64,000 nucleotides of DNA, taken from NCBI RefSeq assembly GCF_027270315.1, contig NZ_CP114413.1, positions 3,286,001-3,350,000 on the forward strand, written 5' to 3'. Source of the DNA: Streptomyces cinnabarinus. Its GTDB lineage: Bacteria > Actinomycetota > Actinomycetes > Streptomycetales > Streptomycetaceae. The position numbers and the translations under genes were made by a program. Of the stretch, positions 1 to 8,910 are shown piece by piece; the stretch's first letter is position 1, and each line of letters starts with the position of its first letter. The notes beneath the pieces are model-generated. The model saw only the letters and a list, made by a program, of their open reading frames with translations, had not been told where the DNA came from and made no database searches.

Positions 1-2061
1 GACAATGTCTGGTCCTTCGAGCCGACGCCGCGCATCTCGACGTACATCACCGCGCTCATCGTCGGCCCGTACCACTCCGTGCACAGCGTGTACGAGAAGG
101 ACGGCCAGTCGGTCCCGCTCGGTATCTACTGCCGTCCCTCGCTCGCCGAGTTCCTCGACTCGGACGCGATCTTCGAGGTCACCCGGCAGGGCTTCGACTG
201 GTTCCAGGAGAAGTTCGACTACGCCTATCCGTTCAAGAAGTACGACCAGCTCTTCGTGCCGGAGTTCAACGCGGGCGCGATGGAGAACGCGGGCGCGGTG
301 ACCATCCGCGACCAGTACGTCTTCCGGTCCAAGGTGACGGACGCGGCGTACGAGATGCGCGCCGAGACGATCCTGCACGAGCTGGCCCACATGTGGTTCG
401 GCGACCTGGTCACCATGGAGTGGTGGAACGACCTGTGGCTGAACGAGTCGTTCGCCACCTACACCTCCATCGCCTGCCAGGCCTACGCGCCCGAGAGCCG
501 CTGGCCGCACGCGTGGACAACGTTCGCCAACTCCATGAAGACGTGGGCGTACCGCCAGGACCAGCTGCCCTCCACGCACCCGATCATGGCCGAGATCCGG
601 GACCTGGACGACGTCCTGGTCAACTTCGACGGCATCACCTACGCCAAGGGCGCCTCCGTCCTGAAGCAGCTCGTCGCCTACGTCGGCATGGACGAGTTCT
701 TCGCGGGCGTGCAGGCGTACTTCAAGAGCCACGCGTTCGGCAACACCCGCCTGTCCGACCTGCTCGGCGCGCTGGAGGAGACCTCCGGCCGTGACCTGAA
801 GACCTGGTCGAAGGCGTGGCTGGAGACGGCCGGCATCAACGTCCTGCGCCCCGAGATCGAGACGGACGCGGACGGGGTCATCACCTCCTTCGCGATCCGC
901 CAGGAGGCCCCGGCGCTGCCGGCGGGCGCCAAGGGCGAGCCCACGCTGCGTCCGCACCGCATCGCGGTCGGCCTGTACGAGCGGGACGAGGAGAGCGGCA
1001 AGCTGGTGCGCGACGAGCGCGTCGAGCTGGACGTGGACGGCGAGCTGACGGCCGTACCGCAGCTGGTCGGCAAGCGCCGTCCGGCGGTGGTGCTGCTGAA
1101 CGACGACGATCTGTCGTACGCCAAGGTCCGCCTCGACGAGGAGTCGCTGGCCTACGTCACCGAGCACCTGGGCGACTTCGAGTCCTCGCTGCCGCGCGCG
1201 CTGAGCTGGGCGTCGGCGTGGGACATGACGCGGGACGCCGAACTGGCCACCCGGGACTACCTCTCGCTGATCCTCTCCGGCATCGGCAAGGAGTCCGACA
1301 TCGGCGTGGTGCAGTCGCTGCACCGTCAGGTGAAGCTGGCCATCGAGCTGTACGCCGACCCGGCCGCCCGGGAGACACTGCTGGCCCGCTGGACCGACGC
1401 CACGCTGGCCCACCTGCGCTCCGCTCCGGCCGGCGGGGACCACCAGCTGGCGTGGGCGCGTGCCTTCGCGGCGACGGCCCGGACGCCGGAGCAGCTGGAC
1501 CTCCTGGAGGGGCTGCTGGACGGCACGCAGTCGATCGAGGGCCTGGTCGTCGACACCGAGCTGCGCTGGGCGTTCGTGCAGCGGCTCGCGGCGGTGGGGC
1601 GCTTCGACGAGGCGGAGATCGCGGGCGAGTACGAGCGGGACAGGACGGCGGCGGGTGAGCGGCACGCGGCCACGGCCCGTGCCTCCCGTCCGACCGCCGA
1701 GGCGAAGGCGGAGGCCTGGGCCTCGGTCATCGAGTCCGACAAGCTGCCCAACGCGGTGCAGGAGGCGGTGATCGGGGGCTTCGTCCAGACCGACCAGCGG
1801 GAGCTGCTGGCGCCGTACACGGACAAGTACTTCGAGAGCCTGAAGGGCATCTGGGACGCCCGTTCCCACGAGATCGCCCAGCAGATCGCGGTCGGCCTGT
1901 ACCCGACGATCCAGGTCTCCGAGGAGACCCTGGCCCGCACGGACAGCTGGCTCACCGAGGCCGCCCCGAGCGCGGCCCTGCACCGCCTGGTCTCCGAGTC
2001 CAGGTCGGGCGTGGAGCGCGCCCTGAAGGCCCAGGCGGCGGACGCGGCAGCGGCCGAGTAG
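1..2061 (+). CDS. pepN: Aminopeptidase N (M1 zinc metallopeptidase), 5'-truncated by the window edge
   Basis: Removes N-terminal residues from peptides in the cytoplasm. The reading frame is open from base 1 (first codon GAC), so the start lies outside; 686 residues remain of a family that usually has about 850 in actinobacteria. The exopeptidase motif GAMEN is followed by the zinc motif HELAH, with the third ligand in NESFATY, exactly as in M1 peptidases. The C-terminal helical (ERAP1_C-like) half is complete and ends in an Ala-rich tail. A strong hairpin follows the stop. Only the N-terminal beta domain is missing, so the identification is secure. Confidence 0.96.
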   Translation, partial: DNVWSFEPTPRISTYITALIVGPYHSVHSVYEKDGQSVPLGIYCRPSLAEFLDSDAIFEVTRQGFDWFQEKFDYAYPFKKYDQLFVPEFNAGAMENAGAVTIRDQYVFRSKVTDAAYEMRAETILHELAHMWFGDLVTMEWWNDLWLNESFATYTSIACQAYAPESRWPHAWTTFANSMKTWAYRQDQLPSTHPIMAEIRDLDDVLVNFDGITYAKGASVLKQLVAYVGMDEFFAGVQAYFKSHAFGNTRLSDLLGALEETSGRDLKTWSKAWLETAGINVLRPEIETDADGVITSFAIRQEAPALPAGAKGEPTLRPHRIAVGLYERDEESGKLVRDERVELDVDGELTAVPQLVGKRRPAVVLLNDDDLSYAKVRLDEESLAYVTEHLGDFESSLPRALSWASAWDMTRDAELATRDYLSLILSGIGKESDIGVVQSLHRQVKLAIELYADPAARETLLARWTDATLAHLRSAPAGGDHQLAWARAFAATARTPEQLDLLEGLLDGTQSIEGLVVDTELRWAFVQRLAAVGRFDEAEIAGEYERDRTAAGERHAATARASRPTAEAKAEAWASVIESDKLPNAVQEAVIGGFVQTDQRELLAPYTDKYFESLKGIWDARSHEIAQQIAVGLYPTIQVSEETLARTDSWLTEAAPSAALHRLVSESRSGVERALKAQAADAAAAE

Positions 2062-2064
2062 CCG

Positions 2065-2132
2065 ACAGGGACTGACACAGGGACCGGCACAGGGACCCGC
2101 GGAGGCGCTCCGAGACCGCTCGGAGCGCCTCC
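2065..2132 (+). terminator. pepN terminator hairpin (2101-2132) after three short direct repeats
   Basis: Bases 2101-2114 (GGAGGCGCTCCGAG) pair perfectly with 2119-2132 around a 4-base ACCG loop. There is no T-run, as is usual for Streptomyces. Just upstream, 2065-2098 contains three copies of a CAGGGAC element in tandem. The hairpin lies between convergent pepN and the EamA transporter and could serve both. Confidence 0.8.
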
Positions 2133-2161
2133 AGTACCCGGCCCGGTGATCGCGGTCGGAT

Positions 2162-3109
2162 CTACCGTCGCGGCGCGGAACCTGTCAGGTCCATCGAATC
2201 TCTTCGAGCGGTCTTTTCGGGGAACCTGAAGGATCGGACGGGGCCGCCCCGGCCGGCCGGGACCAGTTGCCCGGCCACCGTGGCCCCCAGCGCCAGCACC
2301 ATGCCCGCCACCTGCACCGGCGTCAGCGACTGGCCCAGCGCGGCCCAGCCGACGACCGCGGCGGTGAGCGGGGAGAGCGGGATCAGGAAGGTGACCTGGG
2401 TCGCGGTGAGGCGGCCGATGCCGCGGAACCAGAGCCAGTACGCGACCGCCGTGCCGGCCAGGGCGAGGTAGGCATAGCCGCCGAGCGCGCGGGCGTCCAG
2501 CGCGGGCGGCGCGCCCTCGACCAGGAAGGCGACCGGCGCGATGAGCAGCCCGCCGACGGTGAGCTGCCACCCGGCCAGCGCGGTCGGCCCGGCGCCCTCG
2601 GGGCGGCCCCACTTCTTGGCCAGCACGGTTCCGGTGGACATCGACGCGGTGGAGGCGAGGGCCGCCAGCACGCCGAGCGTGTCCAGCGCGCCGACCGCCC
2701 GCAGGACGACGAGGCTGACCCCGAACGCGGCCGCCGCCCCGGTGACCAGCGCCCGCGCCGTCGGCCGCTGGGCGAGCAGCAGCGCCGAGAGGCCGACGAC
2801 GAAAAGCGGCCCGATGGAGCCGACGACCGCGGCCAGACCGCCCGGCAGCCGGTACGCGGCCAGGAACAGCAGCGGGAAGAAGGCGCCGATGCTGAGCGCG
2901 CCGAGCGCCGCCGCCTTCCCCCACCAGGCGCCGCGCGGCAGCACCCGGGCGAGCGCGAGCAGCAGCAGTCCGGCGGGCAGGGCGCGCATCAGCCCGGTGA
3001 ACAGGGGGCGGTCCGGCGGCAGGAACTCGGTGGTCACGTAGTAGGTGGTGCCCCAGGAGACGGGTGCCAGGGCGGTGAGGGCGATGAGCGCGGGGCGGCT
3101 GGTGGCCAT
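2162..3109 (-). CDS. EamA/DMT-superfamily exporter
   Basis: Inner-membrane drug/metabolite transporter of the RhaT/RhtA type: about ten hydrophobic segments in two EamA halves over 315 residues, beginning with the typical PVSWGTTYYVTTEFLPPDRP. The family exports amino acids or small metabolites; the substrate cannot be read from sequence. I chose ATG at 3109 because AAGGGTG (3116-3122) sits 6 bases upstream; a GTG at 3118 is in frame. It is divergent from a marR gene across a perfect palindrome, so it is probably that regulator's target. Confidence 0.85.
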   Translation of the reverse strand: MATSRPALIALTALAPVSWGTTYYVTTEFLPPDRPLFTGLMRALPAGLLLLALARVLPRGAWWGKAAALGALSIGAFFPLLFLAAYRLPGGLAAVVGSIGPLFVVGLSALLLAQRPTARALVTGAAAAFGVSLVVLRAVGALDTLGVLAALASTASMSTGTVLAKKWGRPEGAGPTALAGWQLTVGGLLIAPVAFLVEGAPPALDARALGGYAYLALAGTAVAYWLWFRGIGRLTATQVTFLIPLSPLTAAVVGWAALGQSLTPVQVAGMVLALGATVAGQLVPAGRGGPVRSFRFPEKTARRDSMDLTGSAPRR

Positions 3110-3135
3110 GGGACGCACCCTTCAATAGGTCGATA

Positions 3136-3163
3136 GAAAGTAGCTTACTCCTAAGCTACTTTC
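3136..3163. promoter_or_regulatory. Perfect 12-bp inverted repeat, probable MarR operator
   Basis: GAAAGTAGCTTA (3136-3147), spacer CTCC, then TAAGCTACTTTC (3152-3163): 12/12 paired bases in the 104-bp gap between the divergent EamA and marR genes. Size, AT-richness and position fit a MarR dimer site controlling both genes. That assignment is inference. Confidence 0.75.
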
Positions 3164-3213
3164 CGTCAAGCCACTTTCTTGCGGCCGACCCTTCCAGCCC
3201 GGATACTCGGCCC

Positions 3214-3720
3214 ATGAACGCAAGCCCTGAGCCGCGCAAGGACGCCGTCGACGCGATCGTCGACCAATGGGCGATCGTGCGGCCCGACCTGGACACGGCC
3301 GCGATGGCGGTCTTCGGGCGGATCAACCGCCTCGCGCGCACCGTGGGCGACCGCCAGGAGAAGGTCTACGGCCGCTTCGGGATCTCCCGGGGCGAGTTCG
3401 ACGTACTGGCCACCCTGCGGCGCTCGGACGAGCCGTACACCCTCTCGCCCCGGCAGCTCTCGGCGACGCTGATGCTGACCACCGGGGGGATGACCGGGCG
3501 CCTGGACAAGCTGGAGCGGGCCGGGCTGCTGCGCCGGTCGCCCGATCCGCACGACCGGCGGGGACTTCAGGTGAGCCTGACGGACGAGGGGCTGCGGCTG
3601 GTGGACGAGGCGGTCGGCGCGGGGCTCGCCGTGCAGGCGGAGGCGCTGTCCGTGCTGGACGCCGAACAGGCCGGCCAACTGGCCGACCTGTTGAGGGAGT
3701 TGCTGTCCGGAGCGCGCTAG
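3214..3720 (+). CDS. MarR-family transcriptional regulator
   Basis: 168-residue winged-helix repressor. The core runs from about residue 40 to 150: ISRGEFDVLATL, LSATLMLTTGGMTGRLDKLERAGLL (recognition helix) and the wing with the DPHDRRGLQVSLTDEG signature of the family. MarR proteins are dimers released by small-molecule ligands. It is divergent from the EamA exporter, with a perfect palindrome between them, so it likely controls that gene and itself. The ribosome site is weak. Confidence 0.92.
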   Translation: MNASPEPRKDAVDAIVDQWAIVRPDLDTAAMAVFGRINRLARTVGDRQEKVYGRFGISRGEFDVLATLRRSDEPYTLSPRQLSATLMLTTGGMTGRLDKLERAGLLRRSPDPHDRRGLQVSLTDEGLRLVDEAVGAGLAVQAEALSVLDAEQAGQLADLLRELLSGAR

Positions 3721-3754
3721 GCGCACCGGAGCGGGGCGCCGCCCGGGACCTGCC

Positions 3755-5281
3755 CTAGGGCGCGAGGCCGACCCGCTCCCCCAGATGCGCCTCCACCGCC
3801 GCCTCGATCGCCCGGAGGTCGGGGGCGTCCGCCGCCCAGGCCACGTAGCCGTCGGGGCGCACCAGGACCGTCGTCCGGCTGTCGCCGTCGTGGCCCGTGC
3901 GGCGCTCCACCGCCAGCCGGTCCTCCAGGCCCGTCTTGTCCGCGCAGTCCTCCGCGGTGATCAGGACGAACCGGCCGCCGCGCAGGGCCTCGTAGAGCCG
4001 GCCGCCCTCCAGCTCCACGTCGGCGGCCCGGGTGCCGGTGAGGCCGTGGGCGCCCTCGGGGGCGGCGTAGCGGACGCCGAGGCCGGTGATCTGGAGGGCC
4101 AGCTTGCGGCGGATCGGGGTGATGGCGTTGAGGGTGGTCGTGAGGACGGCCCGCAGGCCCTGGGTCCAGGGGTGCTTGGCCATGGCGAGGCGGACGATGG
4201 CGCCGCTGCTGCGCATCGCCTCGGTGCCGACCGGGTGCCGCTCGGCCTGGTAGGTGTCCAGCAGCGCGTCGGCCGCGCGGCCCTGGACGACCGCGGCCAG
4301 CTTCCAGCTCAGGTTGGCCGCGTCCTGCATGCCGATGTTCATGCCCTGGCCGCCGGCCGGGGTGTGCACATGGGCCGCGTCACCGGCCAGGAAGACCCGG
4401 CCCACGCGGTAGGACGGTGCCTGGCGCTCGTCGCTGTGGAAGCGCGACAGCCACCGGGCGTCATGCATCCCGAAGTCGTGCCCGGCGGCCGCCCGGACGG
4501 TCTCCCTGACCTCCTCCAGGTGCAGCGGCTCGCTCTCGAGGGTGTCCCGGCGGCGGTTCCAGGCGACGATCCGGTAGTAGCCGTCACCGAAGGACGCGAA
4601 GAACACGAAGGCGTCGCCGCGGGAGTGCACGGAGAGCACCTCCTTGGGCGGCCGGGCGAGCCGGACGTCGGCGAGCAGGACGGCGCGGATCACGGAACGG
4701 CCGGGGAAGGGCAGGCCGATCGCGGTGCGGACGGTGCTGCGCATTCCGTCGGTGCCGACCAGGTACGCCGCCCGCAGCGCCTCGGTCGTCCCGCCGGGTC
4801 CGCGCGTCTCCACAGTGACGCCGGCGTCGTCCTGGGCGACGCCGGTCACCTCGGTCTCGTAGCGGAAGCGGACCCCGGCCTCGACCGCGCGCCGCTCCAG
4901 GATCCGCTCCATCTCGTACTGCGGGAGGACCAGGAGGTGGTTGAAGCGGGAGGGGAGGGCGTCGAAGGTGACGGTGAGCCTGGCGAAGAGGTTCATCCGG
5001 TCCAGGCGGCGGCCGAGGGACTCCGCCTCGTCGGAGAGCGCGCGGGCGTCGAGGAGTTCGAGGGTGCGGGCGTGCACGACGATCGCGCGGGAGAGGTTGC
5101 TGATCTTGTGCGGGCGCTTCTCGACCAGGGTCACCGGGACTCCGGCGGCGGCGAGGTCACCTGCCATCAGCAGACCGGTGGGGCCGCAGCCGACGACGAT
5201 CACGGAGCGGGTGGGGTCTGCGGCGCCCGGGTGGGGGATGGGCTTCGGGTCGGTGCCGAGACCGGTGCCGGTGCCGTTCAT
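3755..5281 (-). CDS. FAD-dependent aromatic monooxygenase (PheA/TfdB type)
   Basis: 508-residue class A flavoprotein hydroxylase. The N-terminal Rossmann motif (VIVVGCGPTGLLMAGDLA, about residues 27-44) binds the ADP part of FAD. A second FAD motif with GDAAH lies near residue 300, followed by PAGGQGMNIGMQDAANL, which contacts the flavin. The C-terminal thioredoxin-like tail resembles that of phenol or polyketide hydroxylases. GGAGG precedes the ATG. The substrate is unknown; the family hydroxylates phenols, polyketides or rifamycin-like drugs. Divergent from a tetR gene across five operator-like repeats, so probably induced by its substrate. Confidence 0.9.
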   Translation of the reverse strand: MNGTGTGLGTDPKPIPHPGAADPTRSVIVVGCGPTGLLMAGDLAAAGVPVTLVEKRPHKISNLSRAIVVHARTLELLDARALSDEAESLGRRLDRMNLFARLTVTFDALPSRFNHLLVLPQYEMERILERRAVEAGVRFRYETEVTGVAQDDAGVTVETRGPGGTTEALRAAYLVGTDGMRSTVRTAIGLPFPGRSVIRAVLLADVRLARPPKEVLSVHSRGDAFVFFASFGDGYYRIVAWNRRRDTLESEPLHLEEVRETVRAAAGHDFGMHDARWLSRFHSDERQAPSYRVGRVFLAGDAAHVHTPAGGQGMNIGMQDAANLSWKLAAVVQGRAADALLDTYQAERHPVGTEAMRSSGAIVRLAMAKHPWTQGLRAVLTTTLNAITPIRRKLALQITGLGVRYAAPEGAHGLTGTRAADVELEGGRLYEALRGGRFVLITAEDCADKTGLEDRLAVERRTGHDGDSRTTVLVRPDGYVAWAADAPDLRAIEAAVEAHLGERVGLAP

Positions 5282-5313
5282 GGTGGCCTCCTAGAGCCAA
5301 CGCCTCCGATTTG

Positions 5314-5410
5314 CCAACGCTTGTTGGCCAACACTCGTTGACGACGATACGAGCCCTCTCGTCGCGAGTCAACACTTGTTGGCCTACGCGTGTTGGCCTA
5401 CGCTTGTTGG
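5314..5410. promoter_or_regulatory. Five 14-bp operator-like repeats in the monooxygenase/tetR intergenic region
   Basis: Copies of CCAACGCTTGTTGG, itself an inverted repeat, occur at 5314-5327 and 5328-5341 (adjacent), then 5369-5382, 5383-5396 and 5397-5410 (three adjacent). A degenerate copy begins at 5297. The last copy ends one base before the tetR ATG, so bound protein would cover the start region of its own gene. I infer these to be TetR-family operators acting on both divergent genes. Confidence 0.8.
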
Positions 5411-5411
5411 C

Positions 5412-6011
5412 ATGACTGGAAATGAACGCTCCACCGCGACCGAGAGCGGGGCGGGCGGGCGCCGGAGGTCCGAGACCACCCGTCTCGCGATCCTCGCCGC
5501 GGCCCGCGAACGCTTCGCCGCGGACGGCTACGAACGGGCCACCATCAGGGCCATCGCCAAGGACGCGGCCATCGATCCGTCGATGGTGATGCGCTACTAC
5601 GGCAACAAGGAGGGCCTCTTCGCGGCGGCCGTCTCGGTCGACCTGAAACTGCCGGATCTGATCAGACTGCCGCGGCCGGAGATGGGCGAGGCGCTGGTCC
5701 TCCACTTCCTGCACATGTGGGAGGAGAACGAGGTCCTCACGGCCCTGCTCCGGGTCGGCGTCACCAACCAGGCCGGGGCCGAGCGGATGCAGAGCATCTT
5801 CGGGGAGCAGCTGCTGCCCGTGGCCCGCCAGGTCTGCCCGGACCCGGAACAGAGCCCCGCCAGGGCGGCCCTGGTCGCGACGCAGCTGCTGGGCCTCGCC
5901 CTCACCCGCTACGTCCTCCGGCTCCCGCCCGCGGTGGCGCTCCCCGTCGAGGAGGTGGTGGCATGGCTGGCGCCGACGGTCCAGCGGTACCTGACGGCAC
6001 CGAACCCGTGA
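5412..6011 (+). CDS. TetR-family transcriptional regulator
   Basis: 199-residue repressor. The HTH lies at about residues 20-65 (ILAAARERFAADGYERATIRAIAKDAAIDPSMVMRYYGNKEGLF), followed by a helical ligand domain of the TetR_C type. The ATG at 5412 fits family length; no Shine-Dalgarno is visible because the 14-bp repeats run up to it, so a leaderless transcript is possible. A TTG at 5376 is in frame but would read through three operator copies. Likely controls itself and the divergent monooxygenase. Confidence 0.92.
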   Translation: MTGNERSTATESGAGGRRRSETTRLAILAAARERFAADGYERATIRAIAKDAAIDPSMVMRYYGNKEGLFAAAVSVDLKLPDLIRLPRPEMGEALVLHFLHMWEENEVLTALLRVGVTNQAGAERMQSIFGEQLLPVARQVCPDPEQSPARAALVATQLLGLALTRYVLRLPPAVALPVEEVVAWLAPTVQRYLTAPNP

Positions 6012-6176
6012 CGGAGGACCGGGCTCCGGAGCCGGAGGAGGAGGGAGCGCCGGAGAGGAACGGAGCGCCGGAGAAGGCAGAGGCGCCGGACATGGAAAAG
6101 GCGCCGCCCCCGGCTGCGTACGGCGGTCTGCGCGTACGTGCCGTGGGGACGGCGCCCTCGAAGAGGTCGGGAGAGG

Positions 6177-6449
6177 TCAGGCCTTCGCCGGTGCCTTCGC
6201 CTTCGGCCTGGCCCTGACGCGGTGGTCCTCCGCCGAGCGGTCCAGGACCATGACGAGGCCCGTGATGACCGCGAACAGGACGAGCGGGGCCACGACGTAC
6301 AGTCCCAGCGTCTCGATGACGCTCAGGCCTGAGCCGGGGTCGTCACCGTCGTCGCGGTTCAGCGCGCTCGCGGGGGACGACATGAGCAGCATCATCAGCG
6401 TCGTACCGGCAGCCAGGGCGCCGGCGCGCAGGGCGTTCTTCTTGTCCAC
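6177..6449 (-). CDS. Small membrane protein with signal-like N-terminus, unknown function
   Basis: 90 residues. The N-terminal hydrophobic stretch ALAAGTTLMMLLMSSPASA looks like a signal peptide with an Ala-x-Ala end. An acidic loop (NRDDGDDPG) follows, then one strong membrane segment (LYVVAPLVLFAVITGLVMVL) and a basic Lys/Ala-rich cytoplasmic tail. A GTG at 6449 is my preferred start; a TTG at 6458 is in frame. I do not recognise a functional family. It sits alone between tetR and malQ, after a 165-bp stretch rich in Pro/Glu codons on the other strand where I see no convincing gene. Confidence 0.6.
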   Translation of the reverse strand: MDKKNALRAGALAAGTTLMMLLMSSPASALNRDDGDDPGSGLSVIETLGLYVVAPLVLFAVITGLVMVLDRSAEDHRVRARPKAKAPAKA

Positions 6450-6531
6450 GGTGCCCAAAGTATCGAATGCCGGTTGAGCCCGCTCGGCCGGGGGTGCGTA
6501 TGAGCGTTCCCGGGGGCGCGCGGGGGTGGTC

Positions 6532-8640
6532 TCAGGTCGGGCGCATCAGCTCCAGCAGCGCGTGCAGTCTGGGGGAGGCCGCCAGTTCCTCCAGGGTCAC
6601 CGGCTTGCCCTCCGCGTCCGCGACGGGCAGCCGCCAGTTCGGGAACTGGTCCCAGGTGCCGGGCAGGTTCTGCGGCCGGCGGTCGCCGACCGTGTCCGGG
6701 AGCCAGATGCCCACCATGCGGGCCGGGGTGCGCAGCAGGAAGCGGTGGACGGCCTGGATCTCGGCCTCCTCCTGAGAGGTGCCGTGCCCCCCGCCGGTGC
6801 CGTGCAGCAGCCCCAGCCGGGACAGCACCGCCAGCCACTCCCCCGTGTCGGCCGCGGCCTCCGCCCGTTCCTCCGCCAGCGAGCGGGTCAACAGGCCCAG
6901 CCGGTGCCGCAGTTCGACATGCTCACCGGTCAGCCGGGCCGCCGTGGAGGGCAGGTCGTGGGTGGTGGCCGTGGCCAGGCAGTCCGACCGCCACTGTTCC
7001 GGCGGCAGCGGACGCCCGTCACCCTCCCAGTCCCGCTCGAACCACAGCACCGAGGTGCCGAGCACGCCCCGGGCGCGCAGCGCCTCGCGCACGCCCGGCT
7101 CCACCGTCCCCAGATCCTCGCCGATCACCAGCGCCCCGGCCCGGGAGGCCTCCAGCACCAGGATCGCGAGCATCGCCTCGGCGTCGTAGCGGACGTACGT
7201 CCCGTCCGTCGGCGGCTGCCCCTGCGGTACCCACCACAGCCGGAACAGCCCCATCACATGGTCGATCCGCAGCGCCCCGGCATACCGGAACAGCGCCTTC
7301 AGCAGGCGCCGGTACGGGGTGTAGCCGGACTCCGCGAGCCGGTCCGGGCGCCAGGGCGGCAGCCCCCAGTCCTGGCCTCGCGCGTTGAAGGCGTCCGGGG
7401 GCGCGCCGACCGACATCCCGGCGGCGAAGTACTCCTGCTGCGCCCAGGCGTCGGCGCCGTCGGGATGCACCCCGACCGCGAGGTCGTGCACGATCCCGAC
7501 GGCCATCCCCGCCTCCCGCGCGACCCGCTGGGCGGCGGTGAGCTGGGCGTCGGTGAGCCAGGCGAGCAGGGAGTGGAAGTCGACCCGGTCCATCGACTCG
7601 CCGCGCGCACGGGCGGTTTCCGCCGACCGCGGATCACGCAGCGGCTCCGGCCAGCGCCGCCAGTCGGTCCCGTGCGTCTCGGCCAGCGCGCACCAGGTGG
7701 CGTGGTCCTCCAGGGCCTGTCCCTCGGCGGCGAGGAAGTCGGCGTAGGCCGCGCGCCGTCCGGGCCCGAGCGGGACCTCGCGCACCAGCTCCAGCGCCTC
7801 CCGCTTCAGCTCCCACACCGCGTCGCGGTCGATCAGCGCGCCCTTCTCCAGCACCGACTCCCGCAGCAGCCGGGCCCGTTCCAGCAGCGCCCGCGCCCGC
7901 TCGCGGTCCTCGACACGGGCGTACTCCGGGATGTCCTCGACCCGCAGATGCACCGGATCGGGGAAGCGGCGCGAGGAGGGCCGGTAGGGGGAGGGGTCGG
8001 TGGGCGCCCCGGGTACGGCCGCGTGCAGCGGGTTGACCTGCACGAATCCGGTGCCGAGCGTCCGTCCGGCCCAGCCGGCCAGCTCCGCGAGGTCACCGAG
8101 GTCGCCCATGCCCCAGGAGCGCCGGGAGAGCAGGGAGTACAGCTGGACGAGGAGTCCGTGGGAGCGTCCGGCGGGGGCGGGCAGCCGGGCCGGGGCGACG
8201 ACGAGCCGGGCGGTGGCGGTGCGGCCGTCGGGCGCGGTGGCGGTGAGCCGGTGGACGCCGGGCGGCAGCCGGTCGGCGGCGGCCCGGGTCTCCCCCTGCT
8301 CGGTCTCCACCCGCAGCCGGGTGCCGGGCGGAAGCCCGGTCAGGACAGCGGATTCCGACCCGTTCCAGCACACCACCGTCGGCGGCAGCAGCCGCTCCCG
8401 CACCTCGCGTTCGCGCGCGGCGAGCGCACGCCGTACCGCTTCGGGGGTGGTCACGTCGATGTCGAGCGCGGCCAGCGCCGAGGTGAGCGCGGTGACCGAG
8501 GCGCGGACCGTGCGGTCCGGTGAGGGCCGGTAGGAGGTGGCGACGCCGTGCAGTTCGGCGAGCCGCGACAGATCCTCGGAGGGTACGTCTTCGGAGGGAA
8601 CGCCCTCGGACGGGGATTCGGCCGACCGCCGCGCTGCCAT
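6532..8640 (-). CDS. malQ: 4-alpha-glucanotransferase (amylomaltase, GH77)
   Basis: Transfers alpha-1,4-glucan segments between maltodextrins in the cytoplasm. The 702 residues comprise an N-terminal extension of about 150 residues, usual for actinobacterial MalQ, then the GH77 barrel. Catalytic-region motifs include ALRIDHVMGLFRLWWVP (nucleophile Asp), VIGEDLGTVEPGV (acid/base Glu) and TATTHDLPS. The ATG follows directly after the TAG of a small upstream gene, with GAGG 6 bases before it, so the two are cotranscribed and probably coupled. Confidence 0.95.
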   Translation of the reverse strand: MAARRSAESPSEGVPSEDVPSEDLSRLAELHGVATSYRPSPDRTVRASVTALTSALAALDIDVTTPEAVRRALAAREREVRERLLPPTVVCWNGSESAVLTGLPPGTRLRVETEQGETRAAADRLPPGVHRLTATAPDGRTATARLVVAPARLPAPAGRSHGLLVQLYSLLSRRSWGMGDLGDLAELAGWAGRTLGTGFVQVNPLHAAVPGAPTDPSPYRPSSRRFPDPVHLRVEDIPEYARVEDRERARALLERARLLRESVLEKGALIDRDAVWELKREALELVREVPLGPGRRAAYADFLAAEGQALEDHATWCALAETHGTDWRRWPEPLRDPRSAETARARGESMDRVDFHSLLAWLTDAQLTAAQRVAREAGMAVGIVHDLAVGVHPDGADAWAQQEYFAAGMSVGAPPDAFNARGQDWGLPPWRPDRLAESGYTPYRRLLKALFRYAGALRIDHVMGLFRLWWVPQGQPPTDGTYVRYDAEAMLAILVLEASRAGALVIGEDLGTVEPGVREALRARGVLGTSVLWFERDWEGDGRPLPPEQWRSDCLATATTHDLPSTAARLTGEHVELRHRLGLLTRSLAEERAEAAADTGEWLAVLSRLGLLHGTGGGHGTSQEEAEIQAVHRFLLRTPARMVGIWLPDTVGDRRPQNLPGTWDQFPNWRLPVADAEGKPVTLEELAASPRLHALLELMRPT

Positions 8641-8910
8641 CTACGGCCTCGCGTCGTCCGGGCCGAAGGAGAAGACCTCACCGGTCAGCGGCGGGGCAGC
8701 GGCGAGCGGCGGCTCGCTGGTCAGGGGCAGCGCCTCGTGCAGCGGTGGCTCGCTGGTCAGCGGTTCGGCGGCGGGCAGCGGCGGCTCGCTGGTCAGTGGG
8801 GGCTCGGCGCAGGCGCTCTCCGCGCTGAAGACGCACACGTGCGGTTCGGGCTCGGTGAGCGCCTCGGGTTTGGACAGGGCGGTGAGCAGAAGGTGTGCCG
8901 ATGCGGCCAC
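8641..8910 (-). CDS. Small Pro/Leu-rich repeat protein upstream of malQ
   Basis: 89 residues of unknown function. Support for a real gene is a textbook AAGGAGG five bases before the GTG at 8910, and a stop codon abutting the malQ start. The N-terminus (ASAHLLLTALSKPEALTEPEPHV) is followed by four repeats of the type PLTSEPPL/PLTGEVF between about residues 38 and 80, mirrored in the DNA as a 27-30 bp tandem repeat. Cysteines occur only at residues 26 and 34. It could be a translational leader for malQ or a structural peptide; the repeat may vary in number between strains. Confidence 0.6.
   Translation of the reverse strand: MAASAHLLLTALSKPEALTEPEPHVCVFSAESACAEPPLTSEPPLPAAEPLTSEPPLHEALPLTSEPPLAAAPPLTGEVFSFGPDDARP

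Noticed and set aside
6007..6219. 70-codon GTG frame (Pro/Glu-rich) overlapping the tetR stop as GTGA
   Set aside because: Overlaps the end of the convergent small membrane gene, is low complexity and has no clear ribosome site; not enough support.
6526..8523. 665-codon plus-strand frame opposite malQ
   Set aside because: Antisense shadow without domains.
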